A DNA stretch of 64,000 nucleotides from Mycobacterium attenuatum (GCF_900566085.1 NZ_UPHT01000172.1:42457-106456); one strand, 5' to 3'. Shown: positions 7,870 to 17,226, counted from the stretch's first letter. Notes: generated by a model not told the origin, from the sequence alone. Numbers and translations are program-made.

Positions 7870-9603
7870 GTGTCGATTTCCGACGAGCTCGAACGTGCCC
7901 GGCGCCTGGCGTTCGCCGCCGACGAGGAGCGTGCCCGGCAGCTGCTGCTGTCCCTGATGCCGCGGATCGAGCAGGCCGATCGAGACGACCTCATGCTGGA
8001 GGTCTTCGCGCAGCTCGGCGAGATCTACCTGGCCCGAAGCGCGAATGACGGTGTGGACGAATGTATTCAGCGTATCCGCGACTGTGTGGCCAGTTACGCC
8101 GCGATTCTGGCCGGCACCATGCCCGACGCCGCCGGTCAGGTGCGGATGTCCGACGCCGAGATCGCGCGGATGGTGCGCCGGTATTCGCGGCGGGCCCAGT
8201 TGTTGGAGACGGGGCTGGCTGCGGCGCGCGGGGACCACGATGGCGCCCGGACCGAACTGGCAGCGTTGGTCACCGACTCCGACGAACCCTTCCCCGGTCT
8301 TGCCGGCGAGTGCGCGTCCCTGATCACCCACGCCCGCATCATGTGCGCCGATGCACTCTGTGACGACGACCTACACCCCAGATCGCTGCACTTGTGGGAA
8401 CAGGTACTCGACACCTTGAACCAGCCGACCGACCCCGACGACGAATATGCCGACTATCTATGGGTGCACGGGGCCACCGCATACGGCAGATTCTGCGTCG
8501 AGACCGGGCGCCTGTCGGAGGCCGAGCCGTGGCTGCGCCGGGCGGGTGCCCGGGCAACGGCAAATGGATGGGAATTAGCCTCGGCCAGAACGCGATTAGA
8601 GCTTGCCGCGGCCAGCTGGCTGGTCGGCGATCACGTGACGACCGAGCATCTGGTATCGCAGAGCCACCCGGTCATCGCCCGGTATGCGCGGGCCCATGAC
8701 GTTGCCCGGTGCTGGCTGTACCTTGGCCTCACCCGGTTGGCAAGCGGCGCATTGCAAGCCGCGGACGAATGCTGGGAGCATGCCGAACGGCATTGGCGTG
8801 AACTGGGTAAGCCGCTGCATCTGCACCGCATTCTGCTGCAGCGCAGCTGGATACCGATTTTTCGCAGCCGCTTCGGCGAAGCGGTCGAGATGATCGCGCA
8901 GGCTCGCGAAGTGCTTGACTCCTCACCACGCAGCAGCTGGCTGCAGTACGCTGAGCTCGACAACCACCTGGGCACTGTGTGGCGAGCAGACGCGCTGGCG
9001 GACTTGGGCTTCGACAGCTCCGGGGACCCAGAAGAGACGCTGCAGGAGACCGAGGCGCGGCAGGCCGAGGGGCTCGGCATCTTGCACGGTGAGGTCGGCA
9101 CCCCGCAATACTGGGGCGCGATGACCAAGCTCGAGCAGGCCGCCGAGCTCAAGGTGCCCGCGGCGTTGGCGGTCGACTCGGTGCGCTATTCGATCGCCGA
9201 TGCAGACGCGAGAGCCCGGTGGGCCGCCCATGTCTCGGCACCCATGCTGGCCGGCGCCTTCGCGGTCGCCTGGGAATGGGACAACATCGACCTTGTCAGC
9301 CAGTTGGTTGAATACCACAGCGCCAGAGGAACTTTCACTGCGGCCCCACAACGTCCCGCAATGGGTGAGTGGGGATCAACCGCCACCGCAACGGCATTGG
9401 CCGAAGCCGAACCGGAGCTGGCAATCACGGCCGCCGGCCCGCCGGCACAGACCGGGAACTCACTGACGCGGCTTGGCCCGTTGCCGCCGTTGCGGATGGA
9501 GCCGAATGCCGACCCGATCCTGGGTCACTATCGCGCACTGGCGTTTCAGCGGTACGGCCGCGCCGTCACCGCCGGCGAACCCGCCTGGTCTTCCTGGCCA
9601 TGA
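7870..9603 (+). CDS. TPR-like helical repeat protein of the CHAT cassette
   Basis: A 577-aa, almost wholly helical protein without signal peptide or membrane segment. Repeated helix pairs with TPR-like residues (for example YGRFCVETGRLSEAEPWLRRAGA, and LYLGLTRLASGALQAADECWEHAERHW split over the repeat) span about residues 150-450. The C-terminal ~80 residues are Pro/Ala-rich. The stop overlaps the ATG of the CHAT protease (ATGA at 9600-9603), so the two are coupled and probably form a complex, the repeats acting as sensor or scaffold. I use GTG 7870 (VSISDELERARRL); ATG 7840, ten codons earlier, is also possible. Function is inferred from context only. Confidence 0.75.
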   Translation: MSISDELERARRLAFAADEERARQLLLSLMPRIEQADRDDLMLEVFAQLGEIYLARSANDGVDECIQRIRDCVASYAAILAGTMPDAAGQVRMSDAEIARMVRRYSRRAQLLETGLAAARGDHDGARTELAALVTDSDEPFPGLAGECASLITHARIMCADALCDDDLHPRSLHLWEQVLDTLNQPTDPDDEYADYLWVHGATAYGRFCVETGRLSEAEPWLRRAGARATANGWELASARTRLELAAASWLVGDHVTTEHLVSQSHPVIARYARAHDVARCWLYLGLTRLASGALQAADECWEHAERHWRELGKPLHLHRILLQRSWIPIFRSRFGEAVEMIAQAREVLDSSPRSSWLQYAELDNHLGTVWRADALADLGFDSSGDPEETLQETEARQAEGLGILHGEVGTPQYWGAMTKLEQAAELKVPAALAVDSVRYSIADADARARWAAHVSAPMLAGAFAVAWEWDNIDLVSQLVEYHSARGTFTAAPQRPAMGEWGSTATATALAEAEPELAITAAGPPAQTGNSLTRLGPLPPLRMEPNADPILGHYRALAFQRYGRAVTAGEPAWSSWP

Positions 9604-10973
9604 GCGATTCGGATCGGCTGACTCTGGTCCTGCGATATGCCGACGTCGGGATCGCTACGTACGCCAGCTTGCGGGTGGTCGGTCAGCCGTCGAAAACCGT
9701 TGCGTGGGTGGTGGAAGAGCCGATCCTGCTCGCGGCTCTGGACGAACTCGCCGACGCGTTGCCGGAGCCGCACGGTGACGAGAGCCGCCGCGAGGCCATC
9801 GAACGTGCGCTGGCCAGGGGGCCGTTTGCCACGGCGGATGCCGAGCTGACGCTGGCCTACATCCTCGGCGTGCTGCTCATCGGCGCGCCGGGATGGCAGT
9901 TGCTCACGGAGTGTGTGTCATCGCCGCGCCCGTTGCTGTTCGTCGCCCCCACGGCCCGCCTGGCACGCGTGCCGTGGGGCCTGCTGGCGCTGCCGAAATC
10001 CGGACCAAGCAAAGAAGAGCTGGTGCGGGCCCGCCAGGAGGCCATCACCGCCAGCGGCCGGGCCGCCGCCCACATCCCATGGCAGCTGGCCGATATCGCC
10101 GGGCACACCGACGGCTACCGGCTGATGGAGCTGGTCGACGTGCTGCTGGCGGTACCGCAGAACATCGTCCATGCGCCGCGCACACCGGCCGGCTGGAACG
10201 CCCGTCACGACGGGCCGCCGGTGCTGGTCATCGATCCGCGCGTGCCCGGGCAGCGGCCCGACTCCGCACTGGGTTCGGTGCTTGGCCGGCCGTCGGAGCA
10301 CACTGCGCTGGCCCGGCACTTTGGCGAGCTGATGCACCGCCGCGCGGTACTGCCGGCCGTCGGCGCGGCCGTCGAGTTGTTCCGCCGCAGCGATGCCGAC
10401 CGCAGGTGGCTCGCCGACTTGCTCACGCAACAGCCGAGCCGACTTGTGTATGTGGGGCACGCGAGTTCGGCCGACAGTGCCCTCGGCCGCGCCGATCGGG
10501 CCGCGCTGCACCTGGCCTGCCGGGCGGATATCACCGGAGATGCCACCCCGATCGGTGAGCACCGGCCACTGACCGCGTCGGATCTGATGACTCTGCGGCT
10601 GCCGATCCCGCCGCGGGTGGCGCTGCTGGCCTGCGCGTCGGGCGGTGACTACCAGTTCGACGAGGCTACCGGCCTGGTGGCAGCGATGATTCTCGGTGGG
10701 GCGCAGCTGGTTACGGCTACCCTATGGTCGCTGCCCACAACCGCCGCGTATCGCCAATTCAGTCGCGCCGATGATGACCTGGCCGACCCGATGGCCGACC
10801 CGATGGCCGAAGTGGTCGCCGCCGTGGACCGCGCCCACGAGGCCGTCGACGCCGGGTGCGCCGTCAACCGCTGGCAGCGCGAACAGATGCGGCGCTGGCG
10901 GGACGGAGCCGTCGGCGCCAGCCCGCTGTATTGGGCGGCCCTGGTCACCTTCGCGGTTGACGGCGCGCGCTGA
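9600..10973 (+). CDS. CHAT-domain (caspase-like) protease
   Basis: A 457-aa cytosolic protein with a C-terminal CHAT peptidase domain of clan CD. The catalytic His is His287 in LVYVGHASS. The catalytic Cys is Cys345 in VALLACASGG, with the usual ~58-residue spacing. The strand TAATLWSLP-type motif appears as QLVTATLWSLP. The N-terminal ~250 residues contain RPLLFVAPTARLARVPWGLLALP, a segment common to CHAT proteins. CHAT proteases are usually switched on by a sensor and cut a partner protein. Here the coupled TPR protein is the obvious sensor, and the downstream genes are candidate substrates or effectors. The stop lies 3 bp from the convergent membrane-protein gene. Confidence 0.88.
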   Translation: MSDSDRLTLVLRYADVGIATYASLRVVGQPSKTVAWVVEEPILLAALDELADALPEPHGDESRREAIERALARGPFATADAELTLAYILGVLLIGAPGWQLLTECVSSPRPLLFVAPTARLARVPWGLLALPKSGPSKEELVRARQEAITASGRAAAHIPWQLADIAGHTDGYRLMELVDVLLAVPQNIVHAPRTPAGWNARHDGPPVLVIDPRVPGQRPDSALGSVLGRPSEHTALARHFGELMHRRAVLPAVGAAVELFRRSDADRRWLADLLTQQPSRLVYVGHASSADSALGRADRAALHLACRADITGDATPIGEHRPLTASDLMTLRLPIPPRVALLACASGGDYQFDEATGLVAAMILGGAQLVTATLWSLPTTAAYRQFSRADDDLADPMADPMAEVVAAVDRAHEAVDAGCAVNRWQREQMRRWRDGAVGASPLYWAALVTFAVDGAR

Positions 10974-10976
10974 CAA

Positions 10977-11396
10977 TCAAGCAAAGCTCAGGCCACTCGC
11001 GCGGACCGCCAACACGTCGTCGGGCAACGAAAGCGCCTCGCGGTCAGCAGGATCGAACGCCACCAGGACAACCAGGCCGGGACGCAGCGTCGGTTCGCCG
11101 GAGGCGTCGTCGCGCACCAGCCGGCCGATGAACGTGTCGCCGTGCACGCTGGCCACCTCGATCCAGATCTGGTGCTCCCCGGCACCGACCTCGCGCACCG
11201 TGCCCACGCTGACGGTACGGCTGTCCACTGCTGCCCGCCGTGAACCGCGGGCCAGTCGGCTGACGAACACCACCGCCGCCGCGGCCGGCGCAATGGCGGC
11301 CAGCGCCAGCCATCTCTGGTGAAACGCCAGGTACAGCAGGGTGGTTGCGATCACCGCGATCTCGGCGACGACGGCCGGCAGCTTCGACGTGTCCAT
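10977..11396 (-). CDS. Small membrane protein with C-terminal OB/NfeD-like soluble region
   Basis: A 139-aa protein starting MDTSKLPAVV. It has two hydrophobic helices (AEIAVIATTLLYLAF and WLALAAIAPAAAAVVFVS) and then a basic stretch. The soluble C-terminal region of ~85 residues is beta-rich (VGTVREVGAGEHQIWIEV, LRPGLVVLVAF) and recalls short OB-like NfeD tails. It lies on the opposite strand inside the CHAT cassette, between the two overlapping gene pairs. ATG 11396 is chosen because the longer version (11462) would reach across the divergent start at 11481. Membership of the system is inferred from position only. Confidence 0.65.
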   Translation of the reverse strand: MDTSKLPAVVAEIAVIATTLLYLAFHQRWLALAAIAPAAAAVVFVSRLARGSRRAAVDSRTVSVGTVREVGAGEHQIWIEVASVHGDTFIGRLVRDDASGEPTLRPGLVVLVAFDPADREALSLPDDVLAVRASGLSFA

Positions 11397-11480
11397 GCCA
11401 CCAGGCTCCGGCGTGCGCCCGGCTACCGAACCCAACTTTCGGGTTATCACTATCGCCGCCAATACCCCTATTCTGTCGGG

Positions 11481-12800
11481 ATGAGCGCGGATCGGCAGCT
11501 AGTGACGGCCGTCGCGGTAGGCCATCCCCGCCGGGCGGTGATCGACCGGGCGTGGCGCGCAATCGGTCCCGGTGTCGAGGTGCTCAGCAGCGACGACGGC
11601 GGCCCGTTGAGCCGGACCGTCAAACGCATCATCGATCCGCTGGTACTGCGCTTGCGCGCCCACCCCCAGTATTCGGCCCCGGTCGTCGACCCCGCAACGG
11701 CCGCGGCCATGCACGAACTGATCGTCGGCTGCGGTCCCGAATTACGTTGTGCGGCAGCATGGTTCGAGGTGCTCAAGCGCGAGCGGCGCCGGTTGCGGAT
11801 TCGCAGCGGGAATGCCCAGGAGCTGTACTTCCCGGTCTGTTTCGAGCTGGCAGTGACCAACGGCCAGCCTCCGCCGGACGATCGTGAGACGCCGGCCGCG
11901 GTGCTGCGTGAGGTGCATCAGGGCCGGGACCGCACCGCCATCGAAGTGCTGAACGAATATGTGTCCAATCCCTCGGTTGTCGCCACCCTGACCACGCAGC
12001 TCGGCCGCAGTTGGCGCGACGTGCGCGCCGGCGAGACCGTGATCGAGCCATTCCTGGCCGGGTTGCGCACCGTGCTGGGTCCCGCCACCGGCCACAGCGC
12101 AGCGGCCGCGCGCCAGCGCGTCTGGTGCGCCCTCATCGCCGATGCCACACCGTACAACCTGGGCGCGCTGGCCCGGGTCGGCGATGCACCGTTGCCGTGG
12201 TCGATCGTGAAACTGGGGTTGAGTTGCGTTGCGCCGCAACGGCCCCCACAGGTCGTCGACGGCTCCGATAGCGATCGCCCGCTGGACCGGACGGTAGCGG
12301 ATCGGGTACGCGCGACGCTGCGACGCGCCCTAGACCGCGACGCGCTGCCCGATGTACCGCTGTTGTGCGCCGAGGAGGTGGACCGGGCCTGTGCCCCGTG
12401 GGGACTGCTGGCCGAGGACAAACAGGCAACGCTGGTAGCCGGTATCGAGGTCGCGGTCGAGCTTGCGCCCCTGGACCCGTCGATCACCAACCGCTACGCG
12501 CTGGCCGCCCAAATTCAGTCCCGGCTGCGTAAGGAGGCCTACGTCCTGCACGCCCGGCGCTACCTCGCCGAAGGCGGGCCGATCCATCCGCGGCAGCGTC
12601 AGGTGGTCGACGACCTTGGCGCCTACCCGCAGCCCTACCTGAGCCGGCTGTGGGCACGGCTGCATGGGCGTGACGTCTGGCAGGAGCCGTGCGACGACGT
12701 CGACGACGTGCGGTCCCTGCTGGAAGGCGTCGCCCGCTCGGTCAGCCTCGACCACCGGCAACGGATCAAATCGATGCTGGAATTGCAGGTGGCGGGATGA
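11481..12800 (+). CDS. Conserved hypothetical protein, CHAT-cassette partner 1
   Basis: A 439-aa protein with no signal peptide or membrane helix that I do not recognise. It is Arg/Ala-rich with alternating helical and short strand segments. Notable stretches are VEVLSSDDGGPLSRTVKRI near the N-terminus and GPELRCAAAWFEVLKRERRR near residue 90. It has no P-loop and no visible protease, nuclease or transferase motif. The stop overlaps the next ATG (ATGA at 12797-12800), so it is coupled to partner 2. Its place beside the CHAT/TPR pair suggests a substrate, regulator or adaptor. Actinobacterial caspase/TPR-associated (CATRA-type) conflict systems have comparable unknown partners, but I cannot confirm homology. 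Confidence 0.7.
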   Translation: MSADRQLVTAVAVGHPRRAVIDRAWRAIGPGVEVLSSDDGGPLSRTVKRIIDPLVLRLRAHPQYSAPVVDPATAAAMHELIVGCGPELRCAAAWFEVLKRERRRLRIRSGNAQELYFPVCFELAVTNGQPPPDDRETPAAVLREVHQGRDRTAIEVLNEYVSNPSVVATLTTQLGRSWRDVRAGETVIEPFLAGLRTVLGPATGHSAAAARQRVWCALIADATPYNLGALARVGDAPLPWSIVKLGLSCVAPQRPPQVVDGSDSDRPLDRTVADRVRATLRRALDRDALPDVPLLCAEEVDRACAPWGLLAEDKQATLVAGIEVAVELAPLDPSITNRYALAAQIQSRLRKEAYVLHARRYLAEGGPIHPRQRQVVDDLGAYPQPYLSRLWARLHGRDVWQEPCDDVDDVRSLLEGVARSVSLDHRQRIKSMLELQVAG

Positions 12801-13927
12801 GATTGGTCGCCGAATCCGGCTTGTGGACCACCGGGCGCGCCACCCAGACCGCACCGCTGTCCGCGGTACTGGAAGTCAGTGGCGCGGTGTTGTCCTGGAT
12901 CATCGACGACCCGCCTGACGACACCGCGACACACATCGCGTTCACCGACGTGTCGCGCGCCGATTGGCTATGGCACGTGGTCGGCGAAACCGGGCACGTA
13001 GCACTGGCATCCGCGCTGGCCGCGCACGCCCACGGTGACCTCGAGCTCACCGGCGTCGACATGGTGTCGGGTTCGGTGGACCCACTGCGCAGGCTAGCGA
13101 TGGGCCACTGGCTGCGGCGGTGGTGGCCTGCCAGCCGGCACGACGGCATCGTCGGACTGGACCGGGCGCTGCTCGACGCCGAAGTCGCGTTGCTGACGGC
13201 AGGCGTGCAGATTTTCTTCACCGACGACACTTTGGATTCGGACGTTTCTGCGCTGCTGGCACCGCACGCAGCGACGCTGCTTTCCCACCTGCGCACCGGC
13301 GATCGGCGTGTCCTCGAACTGGTGGGTGCCGCCGCCCGGCTCGCCGACGAAGTGGGCATCGACGACCCCCACTGGGCGAAACTGTCTGCGGCGGTGGATG
13401 ATTCGACCGTCATTGCCAGCATGCCGAGCGGCCGCCGTGACGACTATGCGCTGGCCGCCGGCACCGATGCGAGCCCGTGGGGCATGGCCTCGATCGGCCG
13501 CGGCGTGGCGTCGATCAACTGGGCCGCGGTGCCGCCCGGCATCTTCGACGCGGCCGAGGACACCATCGAGTGGAGCGTCGAGCCGGCCGCTGCGGGCGTG
13601 CTTGCCGTGGTCCGCGCGGCCGTCATTGGGCCGGATGCGGCCACCGATATCCCGGTACGGGTGCACTCCGGCAAGATCAGCGGCGCGGGCGCCCTGGATG
13701 CCAGCGGACGTGCCGCACTCCCCCTTGCCGACGCACAGCAGCACGCAATGGCGGAATCGGCTGCCTGGAACCACGATTGGCGGCAGATCACCGTGGTGAT
13801 CGGCGCCGATGTCGAAGAATCGCGGCAAACGCGGGACCGGGTGCGGCGCTGGGCGCGCGCCCGATTGGAGCACCCGCCGGACGACGCCTTCCTGGCCGAA
13901 ATCCTGGCCGGCGAGTCAGCGTATTGA
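12797..13927 (+). CDS. Conserved hypothetical protein, CHAT-cassette partner 2
   Basis: A 376-aa acidic, Ala-rich soluble protein of unknown family. The N-terminal third is strand-rich (LVAESGLWTTG, VLEVSGAVLSWIIDD). The central region is helical and the C-terminus holds ITVVIGADVEESRQTRDRVRRWARARL. No catalytic motif is evident. Coupling by ATGA overlap to the 439-aa protein indicates stoichiometric co-production, as for a complex. Downstream there is a gap of 87 bp to the next gene. Confidence 0.7.
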   Translation: MRLVAESGLWTTGRATQTAPLSAVLEVSGAVLSWIIDDPPDDTATHIAFTDVSRADWLWHVVGETGHVALASALAAHAHGDLELTGVDMVSGSVDPLRRLAMGHWLRRWWPASRHDGIVGLDRALLDAEVALLTAGVQIFFTDDTLDSDVSALLAPHAATLLSHLRTGDRRVLELVGAAARLADEVGIDDPHWAKLSAAVDDSTVIASMPSGRRDDYALAAGTDASPWGMASIGRGVASINWAAVPPGIFDAAEDTIEWSVEPAAAGVLAVVRAAVIGPDAATDIPVRVHSGKISGAGALDASGRAALPLADAQQHAMAESAAWNHDWRQITVVIGADVEESRQTRDRVRRWARARLEHPPDDAFLAEILAGESAY

Positions 13928-14014
13928 ACCACCGGGATTCTCACGACGCCCCACCGGCGGGTCGCGGCGTCAGATTCACTGTCGGCCGGAAGGCCGCGTC
14001 CCTATGCTGAGCGG

Positions 14015-15076
14015 GTGCCAAAAACTCATCGGGTCGTGCAGTGGACCACCGGCAATGTCGGCAAGAGCGCGCTGCGGGCGATCGTCGCAAACTCGGCCCT
14101 GGAACTGGTGGGCTGCTATGCCTGGTCACCCGACAAGGCCGGGCGTGACGCCGGCGAACTGTGCGGCATCGACCCGCTGGGGGTGGCCGCCACCAACGAC
14201 GTCGGCGCACTGCTGGCCCTCAAACCCGACTGTGTGGTCTACAACCCGATGTGGAAGGACGTCGGCGAGCTGGTGCGCATCTTGTCGGCCGGCGTGAACG
14301 TGGTGACCACCGCGGCCTTCATCACCGGGCACAACCTGGGCGCAGACCGCGACTGCATTCTGGACGCGTGCCGGCAGGGCGGCTCGACGATCTTCGGCTC
14401 CGGCGTCAGCCCCGGCTTCGCCGAGCTGTTGGCCATCGTGTCCGCGATGGTCTGCGACCGCATCGACAAGGTCACCGTCAACGAGGCGGCAGACACCACG
14501 TTCTACGACTCGCCGGCAACGGAAAAGCCGGTCGGCTTCGGCCAGCCGATCGACCATCCGGACTTGCCGGCGATGACCGCGCACGGGACGGCCGTCTTCG
14601 GCGAAGCGGTCCGGTTGGTCGCCGACGCGCTGGGCATCGAGCTCGACGACGTGCGCTGTGTGGCCGAGTACGCCCAAACCACGGCGGACCTCGATCTCGG
14701 ATCGTGGACGATCCCGGCGGGATGCGTCGCGGGCGTCCACGCGAGCTGGCAGGGCTTGCTGGACGACGCCACCGTCGTCGAGCTCAATGTCCGCTGGCGC
14801 AAGGGCCAGACCCTCGAGCCCGACTGGAAGATCGACCAGGACGGCTGGATCATCCAAGTCGACGGGCAACCGACCGTCACCACCAGGATCGGCTTCTTGC
14901 CGCCGCCGTACTTCCAGGCCGAAACAATCGCCGACTTCATGGTGCTCGGCCACATCATGACGGCGATGCCCGTGGTCAACGCGATCCCGGCCGTCGTCGC
15001 CGCCGCGCCCGGCATCGCGACATACACCGACCTCCCCCGGACACTGCCCCGCGGGGCCGTACCGCGCAGCAAATAG
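14015..15076 (+). CDS. DapB-like NAD(P)-dependent dehydrogenase
   Basis: A 353-aa oxidoreductase with an N-terminal Rossmann fold of the dihydrodipicolinate-reductase type. The nucleotide-binding start is VVQWTTGNVGKSALRAI, followed by VVYNPMWKDVGELV and NVVTTAAFITGHNL. A longer C-terminal domain contains FLPPPYFQAETIADFMVLGHIMTAMPVVNAIPAV in pieces. Several mycobacterial paralogues of this size exist with unknown substrates (acyl-CoA- or diaminopentanoate-dehydrogenase-like); it is not the lysine-pathway DapB, which is shorter. The start is GTG 14015, preceded by a weak GAGCGG. Confidence 0.85.
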   Translation: MPKTHRVVQWTTGNVGKSALRAIVANSALELVGCYAWSPDKAGRDAGELCGIDPLGVAATNDVGALLALKPDCVVYNPMWKDVGELVRILSAGVNVVTTAAFITGHNLGADRDCILDACRQGGSTIFGSGVSPGFAELLAIVSAMVCDRIDKVTVNEAADTTFYDSPATEKPVGFGQPIDHPDLPAMTAHGTAVFGEAVRLVADALGIELDDVRCVAEYAQTTADLDLGSWTIPAGCVAGVHASWQGLLDDATVVELNVRWRKGQTLEPDWKIDQDGWIIQVDGQPTVTTRIGFLPPPYFQAETIADFMVLGHIMTAMPVVNAIPAVVAAAPGIATYTDLPRTLPRGAVPRSK

Positions 15077-15146
15077 GAAATAGCGCGATCCGGCTCCCCG
15101 GCACCGGCCACGATCGTAGAGTGCGGGGCGGAAAGGGGTCTCGGGG

Positions 15147-16949
15147 ATGAACTTTTCGGTGTTGCCCCCGGAGATCACTTCGGCGCGGATCTTTGCCGGT
15201 GCGGGGACGGCTCCGATGCTGAGCGCAGCGGCGGCCTGGGACCGGCTTGCTGCCGAATTGTCCGCGGCGGCAAGCTCGTTCAGCTCCATTACCGCGGCGC
15301 TGGCCGGCCAATCTTGGTTCGGGCCGGCAGCCACGGCGATGGCCGCGGCGGCGGCCCCGTACACCGCCTGGCTCACGACGGCCGCGGCGACGGCAGCGGA
15401 AGCGGCCGGTCAAGCTCGGATTGCCGCCGCCGGCTATGAAGCCGCACGGGCGGCAACCGTGCATCCGATGATGGTTGCGGCCAATCGCGGCCGGTTGGTG
15501 TCGCTGGTGTGGTCCAACGTGTTCGGGCAGAATGCGCCAGCGATCGCGGCCATCGAATCCTGCTACGAGCAGATGTGGGCTCAGGATGCGGCCGCGATGT
15601 CCGGCTATCATGCGTTGGCTTCGGCCGTGGCCGCGCAGTTGCCACAGATCAACCTCGGCCTCGGCAACATCGGCTCGCTCAACCTCGGCAGCGGCAATAC
15701 CGGCGACTTCAACCTGGGCAGCGGCAATATCGGCAACGCCAACCTCGGCAGCGGCAACTTCGGCAACGCCAACTTCGGCAGCGGCAACTTCGGCGACTTC
15801 AACCTGGGCAGCGGCAACGGCAATTTCCTCGACGCCGTGCAGGCCAACTTCAACGTGGGTAGCGGAAACAACGGCAGCTACAACGTCGGGTTCGGCAACT
15901 CGGGCCCGGCAAGCAGTGCGGGCAACGCCAACGTGGGCAACGGCAACCTGGGGAGCCAAAACTTCGGCAACGGCAACAACGGCAGCCAAAACGTGGGGGC
16001 CGGCAACAACGGCAACGTCAACACCGGCTACGGCAACACCGGCGACCGCAACTGGGGACTGGGCAACAGCGGCAACAACAACATCGGCTTCGGCAACACC
16101 GGCAACGGGAACATCGGCATCGGGCTCACCGGCGACAACCAGCGCGGCATCAACCTTGCCGGCTGGCTGAATTCGGGCAGCGGCAACATCGGCTTGTTCA
16201 ACTCGGGCACCGGCAACATCGGGTTCTTCAATTCCGGCAGCGGAAACGTCGGCATCGCCAACTCCGGGCTCAGCAACTTCGGCGTCGCGAATTCGGGCCA
16301 GGTCGACACGGGGCTGTGGAACTCCGGAGACACCAACACCGGAATCGCGAACTCGGGTTCCGGAGCATTCGGCGGGGTCAACACCGGCTTCGGAAACGGC
16401 GGCTACCACAACACCGGCTTCGCGAACGGGGGTTCCTTCAACGCCGGCAGCTTTAATTCCGGCAACCACAACACCGGCGGCTTCAACTCGGGCTTCATCA
16501 ACACCGGCTACTTCAATTCGGGCCCGTTGAACACCGGCCTGGCGAACTCCGGCGGCATCAACACCGGCCTGTTCAATGCGGGCGAGCTGAACACCGGGCT
16601 GGGCCGCTCGGCGGACCAGCCCGGGCCCAGCTCGGGCTTCGGCAATTCAGACGCGGGCAGCTCGGGGTTCTTCAACGACGGCGTAAACAGCTCCGGCATA
16701 GGCAATGTCAGCGGTCTGGGCCTGGACTCCGGCCTCTGGAATCGCGGTGGCGGCGGCCGCGCCACCGGGTTCTTCAACGCGGGCGCGGGCTTTGGTGTCA
16801 CCGGCTTCTTCAACTCGGGTAGTGGCGCGTTGAGCTCCGGTTTTTTCAATTCCGGTGGCACCGGCAACAATTCGGGCTTGCATAACACGGGTGGCAACAG
16901 TTCGGGCGGCTTCAACACCGGCACCGGGCAGTCGGGTTTCTTCCGCTGA
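15147..16949 (+). CDS. PPE-MPTR family protein
   Basis: A 600-aa PPE protein. The PPE motif lies at residues 8-10 (FSVLPPEITSARIF) and the N-terminal helical PPE domain runs to about residue 165, with GQSWFGPAATAMAAAAAPY as the WxG-type turn. From about residue 170 to the end it consists of major polymorphic tandem repeats of the NxGxGNxG type. Such proteins are exported by type VII secretion (ESX-5) and sit at the cell surface. No PE partner lies directly upstream, so it may be secreted with a PE encoded elsewhere. AAAGGGG precedes ATG 15147. Confidence 0.95.
   Translation: MNFSVLPPEITSARIFAGAGTAPMLSAAAAWDRLAAELSAAASSFSSITAALAGQSWFGPAATAMAAAAAPYTAWLTTAAATAAEAAGQARIAAAGYEAARAATVHPMMVAANRGRLVSLVWSNVFGQNAPAIAAIESCYEQMWAQDAAAMSGYHALASAVAAQLPQINLGLGNIGSLNLGSGNTGDFNLGSGNIGNANLGSGNFGNANFGSGNFGDFNLGSGNGNFLDAVQANFNVGSGNNGSYNVGFGNSGPASSAGNANVGNGNLGSQNFGNGNNGSQNVGAGNNGNVNTGYGNTGDRNWGLGNSGNNNIGFGNTGNGNIGIGLTGDNQRGINLAGWLNSGSGNIGLFNSGTGNIGFFNSGSGNVGIANSGLSNFGVANSGQVDTGLWNSGDTNTGIANSGSGAFGGVNTGFGNGGYHNTGFANGGSFNAGSFNSGNHNTGGFNSGFINTGYFNSGPLNTGLANSGGINTGLFNAGELNTGLGRSADQPGPSSGFGNSDAGSSGFFNDGVNSSGIGNVSGLGLDSGLWNRGGGGRATGFFNAGAGFGVTGFFNSGSGALSSGFFNSGGTGNNSGLHNTGGNSSGGFNTGTGQSGFFR
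15645..16940 (+). repeat. MPTR pentapeptide-type repeat tract
   Basis: Short degenerate repeats encode NxGxGN/NxGxxN units (GNIGSLNLGSGNTG and similar), first in a LGSGN register and later in a FNSGxxNTG register. This low-complexity coding DNA is prone to recombination and strain variation. Confidence 0.92.
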
Positions 16950-17052
16950 CGGGTCGTGTCCGGGATCCAGCCCGCCTGCCCTGCCAGATGCCCGCCCTCG
17001 CCGCGGCCTGCGGCAGGTTTCATCCTCGCCCATTGCCGGGTATGCGGGCACA

Positions 17053-17226
17053 ATGAGCGCAAAGGACAAGTTGAAGAACAAGGTCGAAGACTTCGGTGGG
17101 CGTGCCAAAGAGGCGGTCGGCAGAGCCACCGGCAACAAGGACACCAGGGACGAAGGCCGGGTGGACCAGGCGAAGGCCAACCTGAAGGATGCGGGCGAGA
17201 AGGTCAAAGACGCCTTCCGGAAATAG
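17053..17226 (+). CDS. CsbD-family stress protein
   Basis: A 57-aa, highly charged helical protein. It shows the CsbD pattern: KDKLKNKVEDFGGRAKEAVGRATGN, then DQAKANLKDAGEKVKDAF. These small proteins accumulate in general stress, and their molecular role is unknown. ATG 17053 begins MSAKDKLKNK. The gene lies between the PPE and cutinase genes. Confidence 0.9.
   Translation: MSAKDKLKNKVEDFGGRAKEAVGRATGNKDTRDEGRVDQAKANLKDAGEKVKDAFRK

Noticed and set aside
14976..16469. 497-codon minus-strand frame
   Set aside because: A Val/Ala/Glu-rich antisense reading of the repetitive PPE gene.
15640..16940. Possible CRISPR array because of regular short repeats
   Set aside because: The repeats are in-frame, degenerate, have no unique spacers and encode the MPTR region of the PPE protein.
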